This document shows positions 53,817 to 64,000 of a stretch of 64,000 nucleotides of DNA, one piece after another. Position 1 is the first letter of the stretch; every line of letters begins with the position of its first letter. A program made the position numbers and the translations under genes. The stretch comes from Sanderia malayensis (taxonomy: Eukaryota; Cnidaria; Scyphozoa; Semaeostomeae; Pelagiidae). The notes under the pieces were generated by a model, which saw only the letters and a list, made by a program, of their open reading frames with translations, searched no databases and had not been told where the DNA came from. The stretch is from NCBI GenBank assembly GCA_013076295.1, contig RQOL01000508.1:62001-126000 (forward strand), written 5' to 3'.

Positions 53817-56800
53817 TTCCCGCAACTTACACTAATCAAGATTAGAATTCATTCGCACAATTTGCGCATGATTCGACGTCAATTCAGCGAAAAAAAATTG
53901 TTATACACTTTTAGTTACTTTTTTCAGTAATATTAACATTCCTTCCCACTATTTACACTAATAAAAGATAACACTCATTCCCACAATTTACACTAATAAA
54001 AATTAACTTTCATTCCCCCAATTTACACCAGTAAAAATCAACTTTTATTCCCGCAACTTACACTAATCAAGATTAGCATTCATTCGCACGATTTGGCGAT
54101 GATTCGATGTCAAATCAGCGAGAACAAATTGTTAAACACTTTTAGTTACTTTTTTCAGTAATATTAACATTCCTTCCCACTATTTACACTAATAAAAGAT
54201 AACACTCATTCCCACAATTTACACTAATAAAAACTAATTTTCCCTCCCACAATGTACACCAATAAAAATTAAATTTTTATTCCCGCAACTTACACTAATC
54301 AAAATTAAATTCATTCCCACAATTTGCGCATGATTCCACGTCAATTCAGCGAAAACAAATTGCTATACACTTTTAGTTACTTTTTTCAGTAATATTAACG
54401 TTCCTTCCAACTATTTACACTAACAAAAGATAACACTCATTCCCACAATTTACACTAATAAAAATTAATTTTCGCTCGCACAATTTACACCAATAAAAAT
54501 CAACTTTTATTCCCGCAACTTAAACTAATCAAAACTAGGATTCATTCCCACAATTTGCGCATGATTCTATGTCAATTCAGCGAGAACAAATTGTTATACA
54601 CTTTTAGTTACTTTTTTCAGTAATATTAACATCCCTTCCCACTATTTACACTAATAAAAGATAACACTCATTCCCACAATTTACACTAAAAAAAACTAAT
54701 TTTCCCTCCCACAATGTACACCAATAAAAATCAATTTTTATTCCCGCAACTTACACTAATCAAAATTAAATTCATTCGCACAATTTGCGCATGATTCGAC
54801 GTCAATTCAGCGAAAAAAAATTGTTATACACTTTTAGTTACTTTTTTCAGTTATATAAACATTCATTCCTACAATTTACACTGATAAAAAATAACTTTTA
54901 CTCCCGCAACTTACACTAATCAAAATTAGGATTCATTCCCACAACTTGCGCATGATTCCATGTCATTTCAGCGAAAACACATTATTATACACTTTTAGTT
55001 ACTTTTTTCAGTAATATTAACATTCCTTCCAACTATTTACACTAATAAAAGATAACACTCATTCCCACAATTTACACTAATAAAAATTAACTTTCATTCC
55101 CCCAATTTACACCAATAAAAATCAACTTTTAGTCCCGCAACTTACACTAATCAAGATTAGGATTCATTCGCACGATTTGCGCATGATTCGATGTCAATTC
55201 AGCGAGAACAAATTGTTATACCTTTTTAGTTACTTGTTCCAGTTATATTAACATTCATTACCATAATTTACACCAATAAAAATTAACTTTTATTCCAGCA
55301 ACTTACACTAATCAAGATTAGAATTCATTCGCACAATTTGCGCATGATTCGATGTCAATTCAGCGAGAACAAATTGTTATGCACTTTAAGTTACTTTTTT
55401 CAGTAATATTAACATTCCTTCGCACTATTTACACTAATAAAAGATAACACTCATTCCCACAATTTACACTAATAAAAATTAACTTTCATTCCCCCAATTT
55501 ACACAAATAAAAATCAACTATTATTCCCGCAACTTACACTAATCAAAACTAGGATTCATTCCCACAATTTGCGCTTGATTCGACGTCAATTCAGCGAAAG
55601 CAAATTGTTATACACTTTTAGTTACTTTTTTCAGTTATATAAACATTCATTCCCACAATTTACACCAGAAAAAATTAACTTTTTTTCCCGCAACTTACAC
55701 TAATCAAATTTAGGATTCATTCCCACAATTTACACCAATAAAAATCAACTTTTATTCCCGCAACTTACACTAATCAAAACTAGGATTCATTCCCACAATT
55801 TGCGCTTGATTCCATGTCAATTCAGCGAGAACAAATTGTTATACACTTTTAGTTACTTTTTTCAGTAATATTAACATTCCTTCCAACTATTTACACTAAC
55901 AAAAGATAACACTCATTCCCACCAAGTTACACTAATAAAAACTAATTTTCCCTCCCACAATGTACACCAATAAAAATCAACTTTTTTTCCCGCAACTTAC
56001 ACTAATCAAAATTAAAATCATTCCCACAATTTGCGCATGATTCCACGTCAATTCAGCGAAAACAAATTGTTATACACTTTTAGTTACTTCTTTCAGTTAT
56101 ATAAACATTCATTCCCACAATTTACACTAATAAAAATTAACTTTTATTCCCGCAACTTACACTAATCAAATTTAGGATTCATTCCCACAATTTACACCAA
56201 AAAAAATTAACTTTTTTTCCCGCAACTTACACTAATCAAAATTAGGATTCATTCCCACAATTTGCCCATGATTCGATGTCAATTCAGCGAGATCAAATTG
56301 TTATACACTTTTAGTTACTTTTTTCATTAATATTAACATTCATTTCTTGAGTTTTTTTATATTCATTCCCACAATTTGCGCATGATTCCACGTCAATTCA
56401 CCGAAAACAAATTGTTATACACTTTTAGTTACTTGTTCCAGTTATATTAACATTCATTCCCATAATTTACACCAATAAAAATTAACTTTTTTTCCCGCAA
56501 TTTACACTAATGAAAATTAGGATTCATTCCCACAATTTGCGCATGATTCGATGTCAATTCGGCGAGAACAAATTGTTATACACTTTTAGTTACCTTTTTC
56601 GGTAATATTAACATTCATTCCTTGAATTTTTATATATTCATTCCCACAATTTGCGCATGATTCCACGTCAATTCAGCGAGAACAAATTGTTATACACTTT
56701 TAGTTACTTTTTTCAGTAATATTAACATTCCTTCGCACTATTTACCCTAATAAAAGATAACACTCATTCCCACAATTTACACTAATAAAAATTAACTTTC

Positions 56801-56880
56801 ATTCCCCCAATTTACACAAATAAAAATTAACTATTATTCCCGCAACTTACACTAATCAAAATTAAATTCATTACCACAAT
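53817..56880 (+). repeat. 3,064-bp satellite duplication, copy 1 (identical partner 60937-64000)
   Basis: Compared line by line with the partner at a constant offset of 7,120; no substitution or indel was seen over 3,064 bp, including rare variants such as ATTTGGCGATGATTCG, CCACCAAGTTACAC and CATTTCTTGAG. Identity starts abruptly after 53816 (A versus G at 60936, with multiple differences just upstream). Confidence 0.9.
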
Positions 56881-58140
56881 TTGCGCATGATTCCACGTCA
56901 ATTCAGCGAAAACAAATTGTTATACATTTTTAGTTACTTTTTTCAGTTATATAAACATTCATTCCCACAATTTACACAAAAAAAATTAACTTTTTTTCCC
57001 GCAACTTACACTAATCAAATTTAGGATTCATTCCCACAATTTACACCAATAAAAATCAACTTTTATTCCCGCAACTTACACTAATCAAGATTAGAATTCA
57101 TTCGCACAATTTGCGCATGATTCCACGTCAATTCAGCGAAAACAAATTGTTATACACATTTAGTTACTTTTTTCAGTTATATAAACATTCATTTTCCTCA
57201 ATTTACACTGATAAAAAATAACTTTTACTCCCGCAACTTACACTAATCAAATTTAGGATTCATTCCCACAATTTTCGCATGATTCCATGTCATTTCAGCG
57301 AAAACAAATTGTTATACACTTTTAGTTATTTTTTTCAGTATTATTAACATTCCTTCCCACTATTTACACTAATAAAAGATAACACTCATTCCCACAATCT
57401 AAACCAATAAAAATTTAACATTTACTCCCGCAACTTACACTAATCAATATTGACATTCATTCCCACAGCTTGCGCATGATTCCGCGTCAATTCAGCGAAA
57501 GCAAATTGTTATGCCCCTTTAGTTACCTTTTTTATTCATATTAACATTCATTCCCACAATTTACAGTAATAAAAGATAACACTCATTCCCACAATTTACA
57601 CCAATGAAAATTACCTTTTATTTCCGCAACTTACACTAATCAAAATTAACATTTATTCCCGCATTTTGCGCATGATTCCACGTCAATTCAGCGAAAACAA
57701 ATTGTTATGCACTTTTAGTTACTCTTTTCAGTAATATTAACATTCATTCCCACAATTTACACTAATAAAAGATAACACTCATTCCCACAATTTACACCAA
57801 TAAAAATTTAACATTTACTCCCGCAACTTACACTAATCGAAATTAACATTCCTTCCCACAATTTCCACGAATAAAAGATAACACTCATTCCCACAATTTA
57901 CACTAATAAAAGAAAACACTCTTTCCCACAATTTACAGCAAAAAAAATAACTTTTATTCCCGCAACTCACACAAATCAAAATTAAGAGTCATTCCCACAA
58001 TTGGCGCATGATTCCACGTCAATTCTGCGAAAACAATTTGTTATACACTTTTAGTTACTTTTTTCAGTAATATTAACATTCATTCCCACAATTTCCACGA
58101 AAAAAAGATAACACTCATTCCCACAATTTACACTAATAAA

Positions 58141-58566
58141 AGAAAACACTGATTCCCACAATTTACACAAAAAAAATTAACTTTTATTCTCGCAACTTAC
58201 TTTAATCAAAATTAAGATTCATTCCCACAATTGGCGCATGATTCCACGTCAATTCAGCGAAAACAAATTGTTATACACTTTTAGTTACTTTTCTCAGTAA
58301 TATTAACATTCATTCCCACAATTTACACTAATAAAAGATAACACTGATTCCCAGAACTTACACAAATAAAAATTATCTTTTATTCCCGCAACTTAAACTA
58401 ATCAAAACTAGCATTCATTCCTACAATTTGCGCATTGTTCCACGTCAATTCAGCGAAAGCAAATTGTTATGCCCCTTTAGTTACCTTTTTTATTCATATT
58501 AACATTCATTCCCACAATTTACACTAATAAAAGATAACACTCATTCCCACAATTTACACTAATAAA
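58141..58566 (+). repeat. 426-bp tandem satellite block, copy 1
   Basis: Runs from AGAAAACACTGATTCCCACA to the next occurrence of the same motif at 58567. It contains two G modules, one of the ATTGGCGCATG form and one of the GCGCATTGTTCC / TTATGCCCC form. Confidence 0.8.
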
Positions 58567-58992
58567 AGAAAACACTGATTCCCACAATTTACACAAAAAA
58601 AATTAACTTTTATTCCCGCAACTTACTTTAATCAAAATTAAGATTCATTCCCACAATTGGCGCATGATTCCACGTCAATTCAGCGAAAACAAATTGTTAT
58701 ACACTTTTAGTTACTTTTCTCAGTAATATTAACATTCATTGCCACAATTTACACTAATAAAAGATAACACTGATTCCCAGAACTTACACAAATAAAAATT
58801 ATCTTTTATTCCCGCAACTTAAACTAATCAAAACTAGCATTCATTCCTACAATTTGCGCATTGTTCCACGTCAATTCAGCGAAAGCAAATTGTTATGCCC
58901 CTTTAATTACCTTTTCTATTCATATTAACATTCATTCCCACAATTTACACTAATAAAAGATAACACTCATTCCCACAATTTACACCAATGAA
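58567..58992 (+). repeat. 426-bp tandem satellite block, copy 2
   Basis: Near-identical to copy 1 until about 58984, where ACACTAATAAAAGAA of copy 1 becomes ACACCAATGAAAATT. Minor differences seen are CTCGCAAC versus CCCGCAAC, CATTCCC versus CATTGCC and TTTAGTTACC versus TTTAATTACC. Confidence 0.8.
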
Positions 58993-60936
58993 AATTACCT
59001 TTTATTTCCGCAACTTACACTAATCAAAATTAACATTTATTCCCACATTTTGCGCATGATTCCACGTCAATTCAGCGAAAACAAATTGTTATGCACTTTT
59101 AGTTACTCTTTTCAGTAATATTAACATTCATTCCAACAATTTACACTAATAAAAGATAACACTCATTCCCACAATTTGCACCAATAAAAATTTAACATTT
59201 ACTCCCGCAACTTACACTAATCGAAATTAACATTCATTCCCACAATTTGCGCATGGTTCCACGTCAATTCAGCGAAAGCAAATTGTTATACACTTTTAGT
59301 TACTTTTCTCAGTAATATTAACATTCATTCCCACAATTTACACTAATAAAAGATAACACTGATTCCCAGAACTTACACAAATAAAATTATCTTTTATTCC
59401 CGCAACTTAAACTAATCAAAATTAGCATTCATTCCTACAATTTGCGCATTGTTCCACGTCAATTCAGCGAAAACAAATTGTTATACAATTTAGTTACTTT
59501 TTTCAGTAATATTAACATTCCTTCCCACAATTTCCACGAATAAAAGATAACACTCATTCCCACAATTTACACTAATAAAACATAATACTCATTCCCACAA
59601 TTTACACCAAAAAAATTAACTTTTATTCCCGCAACTTACATTAATCAAAATTAAGATTCATTTCCACAATTGGCGCATGATTCCACGTCAATTCAGCGAA
59701 AACAAATTGTTATACAATTTAGTTACTTTTTTCAGTAATATCAACATTCATTCCCACAATTTACACTAATAAAAGATAACACTCATTCCCACATTTGACA
59801 CTAGTAAAAATTAACTTTCATTCCCACAATTTACACCAATTAAAATTAGCTTTTGTTCCCGCAACTTACATTAATCAAAATTAAGATTCATTTCCACAAT
59901 TGGCGCATGATTCCACGTCAATTCAGCGAAAACAAATTGTTATACACTTTTAGTTACTTTTTTCAGTAATATTAATATTCATTACCACAATTTACACTAA
60001 TAAATGATAATACTCATTCCCACAATTTACACCAATAAAAGTTAACTTTTATTCCCGAAACTTACACTAATCAAAATTAACATTAATTCCCACAATTTGC
60101 GCATGATTCCACGTATTTCAGGGAAAACAAATTGTTATACACTTTTAGTTACTTTTTTCAGTAATATTAACATTCATTCCCACAATTTCCCGGAATAAAA
60201 GATAACACTCATTCCCACAATTTACACTAATAAAAGAAAACACTCTTTCCCACAATTTACAGCAAAAAAAATAACTTTTATTCCCGCAACTCACACAAAT
60301 CAAAATTAAGAGTCATTCCACAATTGGCGCATGATTCCACGTCAATTCTGCGAAAACAATTTGTTATACACTTTTAGTTACTTTTTTCAGTAATATTAAC
60401 ATTCATTCCCACAATTTCCACGAATAAAAGATAACACTCATTCCCACAACTTACACTAATAAAAGAAAACACTGATTCCCACAATTTACACAAAAAAAAA
60501 TTAACTTTTATTCCCGCAACTTACTTTAATCAAAATTAAGATTCATTCCCACAATTGGCGCATGATTCCACGTCAATTCAGCGAAAACAAATTGTTATAC
60601 ACTTTTAGTTACTTTTCTCAGTAATATTAACATTCATTCCCACAATTTACACTAATAAAAGATAACACTGATTCCCAGAACTTACACAAATAAAAATTAT
60701 CTTTTATTCCCGCAACTTAAACTAATCAAAATTAGCATTCATTCCTACAATTTGCGCATTGTTCCACGTCAATTCAGCGAAAACAAATTGTTATACAATT
60801 TAGTTACTTTTTTCAGTAATATCAACATTCATTCCCACAGTTTACACTAATAAAAGATAACACTCATTCCCACATTTGACACTAGTAAAAATTAACTTTC
60901 ATTCCCACAATTTACACCAATTAAAATTAGCTTTTG

Positions 60937-63900
60937 TTCCCGCAACTTACACTAATCAAGATTAGAATTCATTCGCACAATTTGCGCATGATTCGACGTC
61001 AATTCAGCGAAAAAAAATTGTTATACACTTTTAGTTACTTTTTTCAGTAATATTAACATTCCTTCCCACTATTTACACTAATAAAAGATAACACTCATTC
61101 CCACAATTTACACTAATAAAAATTAACTTTCATTCCCCCAATTTACACCAGTAAAAATCAACTTTTATTCCCGCAACTTACACTAATCAAGATTAGCATT
61201 CATTCGCACGATTTGGCGATGATTCGATGTCAAATCAGCGAGAACAAATTGTTAAACACTTTTAGTTACTTTTTTCAGTAATATTAACATTCCTTCCCAC
61301 TATTTACACTAATAAAAGATAACACTCATTCCCACAATTTACACTAATAAAAACTAATTTTCCCTCCCACAATGTACACCAATAAAAATTAAATTTTTAT
61401 TCCCGCAACTTACACTAATCAAAATTAAATTCATTCCCACAATTTGCGCATGATTCCACGTCAATTCAGCGAAAACAAATTGCTATACACTTTTAGTTAC
61501 TTTTTTCAGTAATATTAACGTTCCTTCCAACTATTTACACTAACAAAAGATAACACTCATTCCCACAATTTACACTAATAAAAATTAATTTTCGCTCGCA
61601 CAATTTACACCAATAAAAATCAACTTTTATTCCCGCAACTTAAACTAATCAAAACTAGGATTCATTCCCACAATTTGCGCATGATTCTATGTCAATTCAG
61701 CGAGAACAAATTGTTATACACTTTTAGTTACTTTTTTCAGTAATATTAACATCCCTTCCCACTATTTACACTAATAAAAGATAACACTCATTCCCACAAT
61801 TTACACTAAAAAAAACTAATTTTCCCTCCCACAATGTACACCAATAAAAATCAATTTTTATTCCCGCAACTTACACTAATCAAAATTAAATTCATTCGCA
61901 CAATTTGCGCATGATTCGACGTCAATTCAGCGAAAAAAAATTGTTATACACTTTTAGTTACTTTTTTCAGTTATATAAACATTCATTCCTACAATTTACA
62001 CTGATAAAAAATAACTTTTACTCCCGCAACTTACACTAATCAAAATTAGGATTCATTCCCACAACTTGCGCATGATTCCATGTCATTTCAGCGAAAACAC
62101 ATTATTATACACTTTTAGTTACTTTTTTCAGTAATATTAACATTCCTTCCAACTATTTACACTAATAAAAGATAACACTCATTCCCACAATTTACACTAA
62201 TAAAAATTAACTTTCATTCCCCCAATTTACACCAATAAAAATCAACTTTTAGTCCCGCAACTTACACTAATCAAGATTAGGATTCATTCGCACGATTTGC
62301 GCATGATTCGATGTCAATTCAGCGAGAACAAATTGTTATACCTTTTTAGTTACTTGTTCCAGTTATATTAACATTCATTACCATAATTTACACCAATAAA
62401 AATTAACTTTTATTCCAGCAACTTACACTAATCAAGATTAGAATTCATTCGCACAATTTGCGCATGATTCGATGTCAATTCAGCGAGAACAAATTGTTAT
62501 GCACTTTAAGTTACTTTTTTCAGTAATATTAACATTCCTTCGCACTATTTACACTAATAAAAGATAACACTCATTCCCACAATTTACACTAATAAAAATT
62601 AACTTTCATTCCCCCAATTTACACAAATAAAAATCAACTATTATTCCCGCAACTTACACTAATCAAAACTAGGATTCATTCCCACAATTTGCGCTTGATT
62701 CGACGTCAATTCAGCGAAAGCAAATTGTTATACACTTTTAGTTACTTTTTTCAGTTATATAAACATTCATTCCCACAATTTACACCAGAAAAAATTAACT
62801 TTTTTTCCCGCAACTTACACTAATCAAATTTAGGATTCATTCCCACAATTTACACCAATAAAAATCAACTTTTATTCCCGCAACTTACACTAATCAAAAC
62901 TAGGATTCATTCCCACAATTTGCGCTTGATTCCATGTCAATTCAGCGAGAACAAATTGTTATACACTTTTAGTTACTTTTTTCAGTAATATTAACATTCC
63001 TTCCAACTATTTACACTAACAAAAGATAACACTCATTCCCACCAAGTTACACTAATAAAAACTAATTTTCCCTCCCACAATGTACACCAATAAAAATCAA
63101 CTTTTTTTCCCGCAACTTACACTAATCAAAATTAAAATCATTCCCACAATTTGCGCATGATTCCACGTCAATTCAGCGAAAACAAATTGTTATACACTTT
63201 TAGTTACTTCTTTCAGTTATATAAACATTCATTCCCACAATTTACACTAATAAAAATTAACTTTTATTCCCGCAACTTACACTAATCAAATTTAGGATTC
63301 ATTCCCACAATTTACACCAAAAAAAATTAACTTTTTTTCCCGCAACTTACACTAATCAAAATTAGGATTCATTCCCACAATTTGCCCATGATTCGATGTC
63401 AATTCAGCGAGATCAAATTGTTATACACTTTTAGTTACTTTTTTCATTAATATTAACATTCATTTCTTGAGTTTTTTTATATTCATTCCCACAATTTGCG
63501 CATGATTCCACGTCAATTCACCGAAAACAAATTGTTATACACTTTTAGTTACTTGTTCCAGTTATATTAACATTCATTCCCATAATTTACACCAATAAAA
63601 ATTAACTTTTTTTCCCGCAATTTACACTAATGAAAATTAGGATTCATTCCCACAATTTGCGCATGATTCGATGTCAATTCGGCGAGAACAAATTGTTATA
63701 CACTTTTAGTTACCTTTTTCGGTAATATTAACATTCATTCCTTGAATTTTTATATATTCATTCCCACAATTTGCGCATGATTCCACGTCAATTCAGCGAG
63801 AACAAATTGTTATACACTTTTAGTTACTTTTTTCAGTAATATTAACATTCCTTCGCACTATTTACCCTAATAAAAGATAACACTCATTCCCACAATTTAC

Positions 63901-64000
63901 ACTAATAAAAATTAACTTTCATTCCCCCAATTTACACAAATAAAAATTAACTATTATTCCCGCAACTTACACTAATCAAAATTAAATTCATTACCACAAT
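60937..64000 (+). repeat. 3,064-bp satellite duplication, copy 2, running off the window
   Basis: Identical to 53817-56880 at every base compared and still matching at the last base of the window, so the true length of the duplication is unknown. If the match continues, the unit is a 7,120-bp tandem repeat. Confidence 0.9.

Larger units (their letters stand above)
56881..60936 (+). repeat. Divergent satellite subfamily
   Basis: Same architecture but distinct variants: ATTGGCGCATGATTCC, TTATGCCCCTTTAGTTACC with TTTTTTATTCATATT, AAAAGAAAACACTGATTCCC and CAGAACTTACACAAATAAA. It includes a 426-bp tandem pair and a block at about 57920-58450 repeated at about 60240-60790 (offset about 2,334). It separates the two identical 3-kb copies. 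No gene is present. Confidence 0.75.
13696..64000 (+). repeat. Satellite array, right block
   Basis: The same satellite as on the left continues to the window end, still head-to-tail in one orientation. The only interruption by unrelated sequence is about 23 bp of AT-rich filler at 32841-32863. Sub-blocks with their own higher-order structure are listed separately. No genes, RNA genes or other mobile elements were recognised. The longest open frames (60-78 codons around 24.1, 25.7, 26.4 and 39.4 kb) are low-complexity by-products of the repeat. Confidence 0.97.

Noticed and set aside
1..64000. Calling the array a centromere
   Set aside because: Long homogeneous head-to-tail satellite with a young retroelement is compatible with a centromere or pericentromere, but nothing in the sequence distinguishes this from other heterochromatin.
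1..64000. Telomeric repeats, tRNA or rRNA genes, host genes
   Set aside because: None was found on reading both strands. Apart from the retrotransposon and 23 bp of filler, all sequence fits the satellite.

Overview
The window is almost entirely satellite DNA from a eukaryote, interrupted once by a Ty1/copia LTR retrotransposon. No host gene, tRNA, rRNA or other unique-copy sequence is visible. The tRNA-iMet half-molecule type primer site and the polyprotein style are those of insect copia elements. Together with the AT-rich satellite, whose CpGs have mostly not decayed, this suggests an arthropod, most likely an insect. That is an inference; the species cannot be named from this sequence.

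Layout. Positions 1-9156 and 13696-64000 (about 59.5 kb) are one head-to-tail satellite in a single orientation. Every building block starts with the core TTCATTCCCACAATTT or a close variant. There are two kinds of block. Short units of about 34-36 bp carry almost no G on the + strand. A 91-bp 'G module' is a short unit with about 57 bp of extra, CpG-bearing sequence inside it. G modules recur at stepped distances of about 115, 161, 196 and 231 bp, set by how many short units lie between them. Above this level lie multi-kilobase duplications: a 1,519-bp tandem pair, a 426-bp tandem pair, a 3,064-bp copy with no visible difference 7,120 bp downstream of its twin, and dispersed copies at offsets of about 2.0, 2.2, 5.36, 11.0 and 13.8 kb.

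The retrotransposon (9162-13690, 4,529 bp) has two identical 218-bp LTRs, a 5-bp ATATT target duplication, a primer binding site, a polypurine tract and a nearly intact gag-protease-integrase-reverse transcriptase-RNase H polyprotein. One single-base frame change near 12980 separates most of RNase H from the rest. A satellite copy of the insertion site without the element lies about 0.7 kb to the right (14425-14429).

How the parts relate. The satellite looks like the product of repeated unequal exchange and gene conversion among modules. The copia copy is a recent arrival, younger than or similar in age to the local satellite duplication. This is what would be expected in heterochromatin such as pericentromeric DNA, but chromosomal position cannot be read from the window. 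The small open frames inside the satellite are by-products of the repeat and are not annotated as genes.
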